Shown here: one piece after another, positions 1 through 6,417 of the stretch
Position numbering within the stretch: the stretch's first letter is position 1
Layout of the letters: each line of letters starts with the position of its first letter
Assembly: GCA_947367415.1 (NCBI GenBank)
Contig: CANBEE010000157.1
Span: 1 to 6,445 of the forward strand
Length of the DNA stretch: 6,445 bases
Origin: an uncultured Bacteroidales bacterium
GTDB lineage: Bacteria; Bacteroidota; Bacteroidia; Bacteroidales; Bacteroidaceae
Reading direction: 5' to 3'
The notes under the pieces: model-generated
The model's input: only the letters and a program-made list of their open reading frames with translations
Database searches by the model: none
Told to the model about the DNA's origin: nothing
Position numbers and translations under genes: made by a program

Positions 1-21
1 GCGCGGCCTAGGCTGCTTTTA

Positions 22-52
22 GTCGCACTCATCCTTATGTGATGAGTGCGAC
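22..52. other. 12-bp perfect hairpin in the distal intergenic region
   Basis: GTCGCACTCATC (22-33) pairs fully with GATGAGTGCGAC (41-52) around a 7-base loop. On the plus strand it is followed by ACTCCTTTAT, a poor T-tract; on the minus strand no T run follows. It could terminate a convergent gene left of the window, act as a second barrier for ntp transcripts, or belong to a structured RNA. The strand cannot be decided. Confidence 0.5.
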
Positions 53-62
53 ACTCCTTTAT

Positions 63-108
63 GAACCTAAAGGTTCAGTCGTCGCAACCGATGCTCATCC
101 CGCATCGG
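63..108. other. Two small consecutive hairpins
   Basis: GAACC (63-67) pairs with GGTTC (72-76) around TAAA, and CCGATGC (88-94) pairs with GCATCGG (102-108) around a 7-base loop. With the stems at 22-52 and 142-181 they make most of the first 180 bases able to fold. No open reading frame or tRNA fold fits this stretch. Confidence 0.45.
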
Positions 109-141
109 CACTCATGCTGATGTGACAGCCCAGGCATACAA

Positions 142-181
142 AGATATAGGGCATCCTCAACAATGAGGACGCCCTATATCT
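142..181 (-). terminator. Probable operon terminator hairpin after ntpK
   Basis: A stem begins 22 bases after the ntpK stop. It has 11 pairs (142-152 with 171-181), one A-C mismatch, then 6 more pairs (154-159 with 164-169) around the tetraloop ACAA. On the minus strand only a short T run (CTTTG) follows, so the U-tract is weak for a classical intrinsic terminator. Its position and stability still make the end of the ntp transcript the best explanation. Confidence 0.7.
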
Positions 182-202
182 ATCAATATGATTATCGCTG
201 AA

Positions 203-658
203 TTATGCTACTGCTGAACCGATGAGGAACACGCCTGCGAGAGCTACGATAGCGTAGAGCTCGGGGAATACGGCGAAGATCAAGGTCTTAGAGAACACGT
301 CGTGACCCTGACCGATAGCTGCCATACCGTTGGCACATACCTGACCCTGACGGATAGCAGAGAACAAGCCTACGAGACCGAGGGCGATACCACCACCAAA
401 CACGGCAGCTGCCTGCAGTGAAGTGATATCAGCGGTGAGGATACCGAAGCTGTTGAGCAAGAAGTAACCAGCGAAACCGTAAAGACCCTGTGTACCGGGA
501 AGAGCGGTGAGCACGAGGAAGTTACCGAACTTGTCCACCTTCTTCAATGCACCAAGACCTGCGTTACCGGCGATTGTTACACCGTAAGCTGAACCAATAC
601 CCGAAAGGGCAATCATCAAACCAATGCCTACATAGGCAATCAAAAGATTTGCATCCAT
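203..658 (-). CDS. ntpK: V-type ATPase proteolipid subunit K (c-ring), probably Na+-binding
   Basis: This 151-residue integral membrane protein forms the rotor ring. It has four membrane helices (about 4-27, 47-72, 81-104 and 124-148) arranged as two c-like hairpins, so it is the duplicated form, as in Enterococcus hirae NtpK (156 residues). The first hairpin has LPGTQGLYGF (53-62) with Gln57 where a single-hairpin c subunit would have a carboxylate. The second has FPELYAI (131-137) with the ion-binding Glu133. L53, T56, Q57, Y60, Q104 and E133 keep the spacing of the E. hirae Na+ ligands L61, T64, Q65, Y68, Q110 and E139, which supports sodium coupling by inference. One carboxylate per four helices lowers the number of ions moved per ATP. 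The ATG at 658 has an A-rich upstream region and no Shine-Dalgarno motif. It is the last gene of the operon and is followed by a strong hairpin. Confidence 0.96.
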   Translation of the reverse strand: MDANLLIAYVGIGLMIALSGIGSAYGVTIAGNAGLGALKKVDKFGNFLVLTALPGTQGLYGFAGYFLLNSFGILTADITSLQAAAVFGGGIALGLVGLFSAIRQGQVCANGMAAIGQGHDVFSKTLIFAVFPELYAIVALAGVFLIGSAVA

Positions 659-701
659 AATAATTTGTTGTTTTTTAAGTTGTTATTAATTTTGTTTTGT
701 T

Positions 702-2540
702 TTATTTCTTAAATGGCTTATACGCATTACCGCCACCTTCGTAACCCGAGTTCTTGAAGAACTCCACGAACGTCAGACGCATGGGGTGAACCATAGAGCC
801 GAGGATATTCATGAAGATATTCAAGCCGTGACCGATAACGAAGATGATAGCTGTAACGATGAAGCCCAATACGGGAACATCGGGACTCATACCTGTAGCC
901 AAGCTGTTGAACACGCTGGCCAAGATACCTCCCGAAAGACCGAGGGCGAAAAGACGTACGTAGGAGAGCACGTCGCCCAACAGGCCGGTTACCATATTAT
1001 AGGCATCCCACAGGCCAAGACCGATGTTGAGGAAGATGTTCTTACCGGGGCTGTTATACAGGAGTACCATGCAGCCGGCAAGAATCATCACTACCATAAA
1101 CCATACGGAACCAGTGGATCCCGTGAGTACACCTACGGCAACACCAACGAGCAGCAGTATCCATCCGATAGTGCTCACCGCATACTTGAAGCCCAACTGA
1201 ATGGTGAGGTTCACGGCCTTGAGCATCATGCCGAAGAGTATCTGCACGCATCCGATGATGAGCGAGAGGTAGAACATGGCCTGATTGTCCTGGAAGAGCA
1301 GCGCCTTCATCTTCTGGAAGAAGGGAAGGTCGATATCGTACAGGCTGAAGCCGAATGCCGTACCTGTGAGTGTACCGCAAATCACCGTGGAGAGTCCAAA
1401 GAGGAATACCAACGAGCTCTTGAACTCGGGATTGATGAGCTGGAAGAGCTTGGTGAAGATGGGCAATGCCAACATAATCAGTGCTCCGTAGCCCATGTCG
1501 CCAAGGCAAAGGCCGAAGAACACGAGGAAGAAGGGTGCGAAGAACATCGTCAAGTCCAACTCGCCATACTTGGGCAACATATACAACTTGGTCAGCGGCT
1601 CGAAGAGTCGGAAGAACTTGTTGTTGCTCAGTTGGATGGGTATATCATCCTCGGGAGTGGGATCATCAATCTGGTAGAAGTGCCCTGTCTTGTCAAGGCT
1701 CTCGCGCACCTCGGGAAGCACCTTCTCGGGAGCCCAGCCCTGGAGCAGCATGAGCTTGTCGCCTGCAACGCTATCGGCACTGAGGGCAACCTTGGCAAAG
1801 CTGATCTCGCTCTGCAATGCCTCGTGGGCAGCCTTGAGGTCGGACAAATGGTTGGCGGCAAAGGTGGCAATCTTCTGCTCGATAGCTGTATTGCCAGCCT
1901 TGAGTGCTTCGAGTTCGGCTACCACATTGCCCAGTGAGGTCTGCGGTAGTCGGCACATCTCGGCCTCGATGCTGATCTCTGTACCAGGAGCAGTGACAGT
2001 GATGAAGTATACCTTCGACTTGTCCTGGTTGATGACAATGGCATTGTACTCGCTTTCCCACTCCTCTTTATATAGGCGGGGAGCGCAAGCAAAGAAGTTG
2101 ATGTCATAGCCAGCCTTCACGAGACGCTCAACCGATGCAGGGTCAAAGTCGCCCCACGGTGCCAACGCCTGCTCGTCCTTGATGAGGAGTTGCTGACGCT
2201 GCTCGTTGGCGGCCTTGTCGGCAAGGAGTTGGTCGTATTGCTCTAAAAGAACGGAAGCCTCCCCCCTGCCCCTCCCAAGGAGGGGTGATTCAGTCATCGC
2301 GGAGCCAAGTTCCCCTCCTTGGGAGGGGTTAGGGGAGGCCGCTTCCACCTTCTGCAATGCCTCAATGGCTGCCGCATAGCGCGACAGGAGGCGCATCTGC
2401 TCCTGAACTTCTGCATTGTCAAGTGCGCCCTGCTGCTTCTCAATCACGTGAAGCACGCCAAGCTCACCCATTCTGTCGAGGAATTCCTTATACTCCTTAT
2501 AGAATACGAGGAATGTGAGTTTTTTCATTTTTGTTATCAT
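702..2540 (-). CDS. ntpI: V-type ATPase membrane subunit I (a-like), with in-frame palindrome insert
   Basis: This 612-residue stator subunit provides the ion half-channels facing the K ring. The cytoplasmic domain (about 1-330) begins with MKKLTFLVFYKEYKEFL, as is typical, followed by coiled-coil arms near 45-120 and 205-250. The membrane domain has seven or more hydrophobic segments from about 331 to 582. SYVRLFALGLSGG (526-538) holds R529, aligning with the essential Arg735 of yeast Vph1, and HPMRLTFVEFF (585-595) holds R588, the counterpart of Arg799. The C-terminus EGGGNAYKPF is the usual ending. Residues 68-95 are encoded by an inserted palindrome and do not look like the rest: rich in Gly, Pro and Ser, and they interrupt a helical stretch between EALQKVEA and SVLLEQYDQLL. 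Without them the protein would be about 584 residues. Frame is kept and both arginines remain, so the gene is probably functional. It overlaps ntpD and lies 43 bases before ntpK. Confidence 0.95.
   Translation of the reverse strand: MITKMKKLTFLVFYKEYKEFLDRMGELGVLHVIEKQQGALDNAEVQEQMRLLSRYAAAIEALQKVEAASPNPSQGGELGSAMTESPLLGRGRGEASVLLEQYDQLLADKAANEQRQQLLIKDEQALAPWGDFDPASVERLVKAGYDINFFACAPRLYKEEWESEYNAIVINQDKSKVYFITVTAPGTEISIEAEMCRLPQTSLGNVVAELEALKAGNTAIEQKIATFAANHLSDLKAAHEALQSEISFAKVALSADSVAGDKLMLLQGWAPEKVLPEVRESLDKTGHFYQIDDPTPEDDIPIQLSNNKFFRLFEPLTKLYMLPKYGELDLTMFFAPFFLVFFGLCLGDMGYGALIMLALPIFTKLFQLINPEFKSSLVFLFGLSTVICGTLTGTAFGFSLYDIDLPFFQKMKALLFQDNQAMFYLSLIIGCVQILFGMMLKAVNLTIQLGFKYAVSTIGWILLLVGVAVGVLTGSTGSVWFMVVMILAGCMVLLYNSPGKNIFLNIGLGLWDAYNMVTGLLGDVLSYVRLFALGLSGGILASVFNSLATGMSPDVPVLGFIVTAIIFVIGHGLNIFMNILGSMVHPMRLTFVEFFKNSGYEGGGNAYKPFKK
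2256..2339. repeat. 84-base palindromic element inserted in frame in ntpI
   Basis: Two G/C-rich arms, 2257-2285 and 2312-2339, are near-perfect inverted repeats of each other, differing by one length change and a couple of bases in the middle. They are separated by a 26-base loop (2286-2311). Each arm also holds its own small palindrome (CCCCTCC, 3 bases, GGAGGGG), so it can fold as one long stem or two short ones. Read in the ntpI frame it gives 28 residues, ASPNPSQGGEL through SPLLGRGRGEA, with no stop. It contains no transposase and looks like a short non-autonomous dispersed repeat. Similar peptides recur, from memory, in Bacteroidetes proteins; other copies were not checked. No clear target-site duplication is seen. 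Confidence 0.85.
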
Positions 2541-3178
2541 AGCTCTTCCTCCATCTCATTAGAGGCCTCGGCGGGTTGCTCCGCTTCGGCACGTTTTTCC
2601 AACAGCGTCTTCAAGATCTTCTGTGATGACTTGGAGAGGTTCTCCTCATCCTCCATGAAGCGCTTAATCTTACGCACTGCATCTTGATAACCGGGTATCT
2701 GCACCTTCTCGAAGAGGTTCACCTTCTGGGTGGTCTTCTTACGGGCATGCTCGAGCAATCCCAACTTGGCCTCCATGAACTCACTCGCAAGGGCGGTCTT
2801 GGCCAACCCCTGAAGGAGGTTGATGCCATCGTAGTACCACTTGGGAGCACCGAAGAGGCTGAAGGGCTTGACGTCGAAGTCGACATCGCCTAGCACAGGA
2901 ACTCGCACGCCGGCAATCTTCTTTACATCAAGATGCACGTCTCTGACACCAATAAGCGAAGCATCAAACTCGTTCCAAAGGGCAAACATGTACTCGTAGG
3001 CCTGAATCTGCTCTTCGAGCTGAGCTTCGAGCCGACGTACATCCTCCTTGCACTTCTTCACCTCCATACGCAGGGCACTCTCCTTATTCTTAATAATAGG
3101 TAGTGTGCGCTGACGTACCTTGAGCTGCTTCTCAATCTGCTGCAGTGACGTCTTGTTATATTGAAATTTTATAGCCAC
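2537..3178 (-). CDS. ntpD: V-type ATPase central-stalk subunit D
   Basis: This 213-residue subunit is the rotating shaft that links the A/B head to the K ring, the counterpart of F-type gamma. It is mostly helical: an N-terminal coiled-coil arm (about residues 8-65), a short beta-containing middle (about 75-115, including GVRVPVLGDVDFDV), and a long C-terminal helix. The family hallmark is ARKKTTQKVNLFEKVQIP at 145-162, matching the usual R-RTTQRVNALE-IP block. The tail (196-213) is rich in Glu and Ala and probably disordered. The start is GTG at 3178: an in-frame TAA lies four codons upstream (3190-3188), and MAIKFQYNKTSL fits the family N-terminus. No Shine-Dalgarno motif precedes it. The stop overlaps the ntpI start as ATGA, which points to coupled translation. 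Length is normal for the family. It sits next to I and K rather than after B and F as in archaeal operons. Confidence 0.93.
   Translation of the reverse strand: MAIKFQYNKTSLQQIEKQLKVRQRTLPIIKNKESALRMEVKKCKEDVRRLEAQLEEQIQAYEYMFALWNEFDASLIGVRDVHLDVKKIAGVRVPVLGDVDFDVKPFSLFGAPKWYYDGINLLQGLAKTALASEFMEAKLGLLEHARKKTTQKVNLFEKVQIPGYQDAVRKIKRFMEDEENLSKSSQKILKTLLEKRAEAEQPAEASNEMEEEL
2541..2553 (-). promoter_or_regulatory. Shine-Dalgarno site for ntpI inside the ntpD tail
   Basis: GGAGG (2552-2548) lies 7 bases before the ntpI ATG and also encodes the acidic Met-Glu-Glu-Glu end of ntpD. The other genes here lack such a motif. With the ATGA overlap it supports the ATG at 2540 rather than the second in-frame ATG at 2528 as the ntpI start. 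The match could be partly incidental, because GAG/GAA codons resemble the motif. Confidence 0.55.
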
Positions 3179-3309
3179 GAAATTATCTTATAATTTAATT
3201 ATGAATTATGAATTGTGAATTATGAATGCATAACGCAATATACATTATATATAAATAAGGCATCAAACAAATTATGAATTCATAATTCCTAATTCTTAAT
3301 TGAAGAGAA
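3179..3309. repeat. AT-rich spacer with direct and inverted heptamer repeats
   Basis: The spacer between ntpB and ntpD is far richer in A and T than its flanks. At 3197-3224 it has four tandem heptamers: AATTATG, AATTATG, AATTGTG, AATTATG. After about 45 bases, a perfect 18-base palindrome (AATTATGAATTCATAATT, 3270-3287) begins a run of three units in opposite orientation: CATAATT (3281-3287), CCTAATT (3288-3294) and CTTAATT (3295-3301). The two arrays can therefore pair with each other, and the palindrome can pair with itself. Similar AATTCATAATT strings are, from memory, common between genes in Bacteroidetes. No function is evident; processing, a weak attenuator or an inert repeat are all possible. 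Confidence 0.75.
3236..3267 (-). promoter_or_regulatory. Candidate internal Bacteroidetes-type promoter before ntpD
   Basis: On the minus strand a TTTG (3267-3264) is followed after 21 bases by TATATTG (3242-3236). This partly matches the Bacteroidetes sigma-factor pattern of TTTG, about 19-21 bases, then TAnnTTTG. The second box lacks the full TTTG. The site would drive ntpD-ntpI-ntpK separately from ntpA-ntpB. In such AT-rich DNA a chance match is likely. Confidence 0.2.
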
Positions 3310-4638
3310 TCAGAGATTCTCTTTCGGCCAATACTGCTCTACCAACTCACGCTTGATGTTAACCTCCTCGGGTTGGAAGTACTTGCCAAACAAGCCCCAG
3401 GTTACGTCGAGCATCTCGGTGGTGTTGAGGTTCACGTCGATAGCCAAGAGCTGGTTTGAGTAGTCCTTGGCAAAGTCGAGTGTACGCTCATCGTAGTCGG
3501 TGAGGTCGAAACCGTTCTCCATCTTGGTCTTGGCGTTGGCGGCGTCGGCATAGAGACGTACGGCAGCGTTCATCACCTGCGGGTGGTCCTTACGGGTCTT
3601 CTTACCCGACACGAGCTGCTTCAGACGTGAGAGTGAGCGGAACGGGTCAACGATAACCTTACCGATATCGCTATCGCGACGGAGGAAGAGCTGACCCTCG
3701 GTGATGTAACCGGTGTTATCGGGTACAGCGTGTGTGATGTCGCCACCCGAAAGTGTAGTCACCGCAATGATGGTGATAGAACCACCTGAGGGGAACTGCA
3801 CGGCCTTCTCGTAGATCTTGGCCAAGTCAGAGTAGAGCGAACCGGGCATAGAGTCCTTAGAAGGAATCTGGTCCATACGGTTCGACACGATAGCCAAGGC
3901 GTCGGCATACGAGGTCATATCAGAGAGGAGCACGAGCACCTTCTCATTCTTCTCTACAGCAAAGTACTCGGCTGCGGTCAGAGCCATATCGGGAATCAGC
4001 AAGCGCTCTACAGGAGGATTCTCTGTAGTGTTGATGAAGCTGATGATACGGTCGAGGGCACCGGCGTTGGAGAACACGTTCTTGAAGTAGAGGTAGTCGT
4101 CGTTGGTCATACCCATGGCACCGAGGATAATCTTGTCGGTCTCGGCACGCAGGGCCACGTTGGCCATCACCTGGTTGAAGGGCTGGTCGGGGTCGGCAAA
4201 GAAGGGAATCTTCTGACCTGACACCAGTGTGTTGTTCAAGTCGATACCGGCAATACCTGTTGCAATGAGCTCAGAGGGCTGCTTACGACGTACGGGGTTC
4301 ACTGAAGGACCACCGATCTCAACCTCCTTACCTTCGATCTGAGGACCGCCATCGATAGCGTTACCATAGGCATCGAAGAAACGTCCGGCCAGCTGGTCGC
4401 TCACCTTGAGCGAAGGAGCCTTACCGAGGAATACCACTTCGGCATTGGTGGGGATACCGCCTGTACCCTCAAACACCTGCAGGGTAACCTCGTCGCCGGC
4501 AATCTTTACCACCTGAGCCAACTTGCCGTCGATAGTGGCAAGCTCGTCATAACCAACACCCGTTGCCTTCAGCGAGCAAGTAGCCTTGGTAATCTGACTA
4601 ATCTTTGTATATATCTTTTGAAATGCTTTTGTTGCCAT
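3310..4638 (-). CDS. ntpB: V-type ATPase non-catalytic subunit B
   Basis: This 442-residue protein alternates with subunit A in the hexameric head and completes the nucleotide sites at their interface. The N-terminal barrel spans about residues 1-75. The nucleotide-binding fold contains VSGQKIPFFADPDQPFNQ (139-156), where most relatives have a GSGLPHN-type degenerate P-loop; this copy has lost that motif altogether, as fits a non-catalytic subunit. LLSDMTSYADALAIVSNR (237-254) and MPGSLYSDLAKIYEKA (264-279) are typical B-subunit blocks. SLSRL at 335-339 supplies R338, which aligns with the arginine finger (R350) of Enterococcus hirae NtpB, so the contribution to catalysis appears intact. Length is slightly below the usual 455-465. 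The ATG lies 7 bases after the ntpA stop. A 131-base repeat-rich gap follows before ntpD, the widest gap inside this operon. Also called atpB in V-type nomenclature, not to be confused with the F-type a subunit. Confidence 0.96.
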   Translation of the reverse strand: MATKAFQKIYTKISQITKATCSLKATGVGYDELATIDGKLAQVVKIAGDEVTLQVFEGTGGIPTNAEVVFLGKAPSLKVSDQLAGRFFDAYGNAIDGGPQIEGKEVEIGGPSVNPVRRKQPSELIATGIAGIDLNNTLVSGQKIPFFADPDQPFNQVMANVALRAETDKIILGAMGMTNDDYLYFKNVFSNAGALDRIISFINTTENPPVERLLIPDMALTAAEYFAVEKNEKVLVLLSDMTSYADALAIVSNRMDQIPSKDSMPGSLYSDLAKIYEKAVQFPSGGSITIIAVTTLSGGDITHAVPDNTGYITEGQLFLRRDSDIGKVIVDPFRSLSRLKQLVSGKKTRKDHPQVMNAAVRLYADAANAKTKMENGFDLTDYDERTLDFAKDYSNQLLAIDVNLNTTEMLDVTWGLFGKYFQPEEVNIKRELVEQYWPKENL

Positions 4639-4645
4639 AATTCTT

Positions 4646-6400
4646 CTATTTTTTCTTGCTTGCTACCAACTCTTCGAGCTGCTTCATGTATTCGTTGTAC
4701 TTATCAGACTTGTACTCGCTATAGTTGATCTGCTTGCAGAGGTTGATGACACGCTTGAAGAAGTTCATTACATCGAGGAAGGTATCGAACTCAAACTCGG
4801 TGTGGCAGATGCCCATCACCATGTTGACAATCTCTTCCTGACGCTCGAGTGAGCTCACTGCATCGATATCGTCGAACGCATCCTGCTGGAGGATAACGAA
4901 GTCGATAAGCTCTGACTTCCAGAATACTACGTGATACTCTACAGGTACACCGTCGTCACCGAGAATGTTGATCTGCTCGGCAATCTCCTTACCACGGAGC
5001 AAGCGGGTCTTGATCTCATTCACCTTAGTGGTCCACTCATCGTTGATGAGCTTAGAGATGTATGCCTCGAACTCGGGATACTCCAAGTACTTAGAGTATG
5101 AGTCGATGGGGTTCACAGCGGGGTAGCGCTTCTTATCGGCACGCTCCTGCTCGAGGGCGTAGAAGCAACGAGCTACCTTCTTGGTGTTCTCAGTCACAGG
5201 TTCCTTGAGGTTACCACCGGCAGGTGATACAGTACCGATGAAGGTAATAGAACCTACCTCACCGTTGTTCAAGGTTACATAACCGGCACGACCGTAGAAG
5301 TTAGAGATGATAGAAGAGATATCCATGGGGAACGCATCGGGACCAGGGAGCTCCTCCATACGGTTTGACATCTCACGCAATGCCTGTGCCCAACGTGAAG
5401 TAGAGTCGGCCATGAGCAATACGCGGAGACCCATTGAACGGTAATACTCAGCCATGGTCATGGCGGTGTATACTGAAGCCTCACGGGCAGCTACGGGCAT
5501 GTTTGAGGTGTTGGCGATGATGATGGTACGCTCCATCAACTTACGGCCTGTGTGGGGGTCAACGAGCTCGGGGAACTCGGTGAAGATCTCTACGACCTCA
5601 TTCGCACGCTCACCGCAGGCAGCAATGATTACGATGTCGGCCTCAGCCTGCTTTGAGATAGCATGCTGGAGCACGGTCTTACCAGTACCGAAGGGACCGG
5701 GGATAAAGCCAGTACCACCCTCTACGATGGGGTTAACGGTATCGATTACACGTACGCCAGTCTCGAGGAGCTTGAAGGGACGGGGCTTGTTGACATAGTT
5801 GGTCATAGCCACCTTCACGGGCCAACGCTGAATCATGTTCACGTTGATATCGTTGCCCTCCTCGTCGGTGAGCACGGCGATAGTGTCCTGAATGGTATAT
5901 TCACCTTCAGCCACGATAGACTTCACAGTGCAAACACCCTTCTGCTGGAAGGGAACCATGATCTTCAGAGGCTGAGAGTTCTCTTCTACTGCACCGAGCC
6001 AGTCTGAAGCCTTCACCTTGTCGCCTACCTTTGCGAGGGGCTTGAAGAGCCATTTGCGATCGTCGTCAAGAGCGTAGGTGTATTGTCCGCGTTTGAGGAA
6101 CACACCATCCATCTTGTCGAGGTCGTTCTGCAGACCGTCGTAGTTCTTTGAGAGCATACCGGGGCCGAGAGTTACCTCAAGCATGTGGCCGGTAAATTCG
6201 GCAGGAGCACCTACCTTCAGTCCGCGTGTGCTCTCAAACACCTGCACATACACGTCGTTACCCACTACCTTGAGCACCTCGGCCATGAGCTTATCGCCGC
6301 CGGTGGTGATGTAGCAGATTTCGTTCTGTGCCACGGGACCGTCTACTGTCAGCGTCACCAAGTTCTGAACAACGCCTTTCACTTTTCCTGTTGTAGCCAT
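4646..6400 (-). CDS. ntpA: V-type ATPase catalytic subunit A
   Basis: This 584-residue protein is the catalytic subunit of the cytoplasmic V1/A1 head, where ATP is hydrolysed or made in alternation with subunit B. The N-terminal beta-barrel covers about residues 1-75, and the A-type 'non-homologous' insert follows at about 80-190. The P-loop is GPFGTGKT at 235-242. ACGERANE at 261-268 carries the catalytic glutamate E264. ANTSNMPVAAREAS (296-309) and ADSTSRWAQALREMS (331-345) are strongly conserved A-subunit blocks. The C-terminal helical domain runs from about 430. Length is normal for the family. GERANE and SNFYGRAG (366-373) replace the more usual GERGNE and AEFYERAG; from memory this resembles the Bacteroidetes/Chlamydiae branch. 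The ATG at 6400 is preceded by an A-rich stretch with no Shine-Dalgarno motif, as is common in Bacteroidetes. The TAG stop is 7 bases before ntpB, so the two are cotranscribed. Also named atpA. Identification is secure. Confidence 0.97.
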   Translation of the reverse strand: MATTGKVKGVVQNLVTLTVDGPVAQNEICYITTGGDKLMAEVLKVVGNDVYVQVFESTRGLKVGAPAEFTGHMLEVTLGPGMLSKNYDGLQNDLDKMDGVFLKRGQYTYALDDDRKWLFKPLAKVGDKVKASDWLGAVEENSQPLKIMVPFQQKGVCTVKSIVAEGEYTIQDTIAVLTDEEGNDINVNMIQRWPVKVAMTNYVNKPRPFKLLETGVRVIDTVNPIVEGGTGFIPGPFGTGKTVLQHAISKQAEADIVIIAACGERANEVVEIFTEFPELVDPHTGRKLMERTIIIANTSNMPVAAREASVYTAMTMAEYYRSMGLRVLLMADSTSRWAQALREMSNRMEELPGPDAFPMDISSIISNFYGRAGYVTLNNGEVGSITFIGTVSPAGGNLKEPVTENTKKVARCFYALEQERADKKRYPAVNPIDSYSKYLEYPEFEAYISKLINDEWTTKVNEIKTRLLRGKEIAEQINILGDDGVPVEYHVVFWKSELIDFVILQQDAFDDIDAVSSLERQEEIVNMVMGICHTEFEFDTFLDVMNFFKRVINLCKQINYSEYKSDKYNEYMKQLEELVASKKK

Positions 6401-6417
6401 ATATCTGTTTTTATTTC

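Noticed and set aside
63..108. tRNA gene suggested by GGTTC near position 72
   Set aside because: No acceptor stem or anticodon arm fits around it; GGTTC pairs locally with GAACC at 63-67 as a simple hairpin.
786..1937. A 383-codon plus-strand open frame opposite ntpI
   Set aside because: It lies entirely antisense to a well-supported gene, its product is very rich in His, Glu and Gln with no family resemblance, and its openness follows from ntpI codon use.
2256..2339. Insert in ntpI as an assembly error, frameshift or complete insertion sequence
   Set aside because: The length is a multiple of three, the frame continues into well-conserved sequence on both sides, and there is no transposase.
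3197..3301. CRISPR array in the ntpB-ntpD spacer
   Set aside because: The units are only 7 bases, lie back to back without unique spacers, and are AT-rich simple repeats.
5454..6007. Plus-strand open frames opposite ntpA
   Set aside because: They are antisense shadows of the conserved catalytic subunit, including its P-loop region, with no sensible domain or start signal.
203..6400. F-type ATP synthase operon
   Set aside because: The 584-residue catalytic subunit with a long insert, the four-helix proteolipid, and the D and I subunits are specific to V/A-type enzymes.
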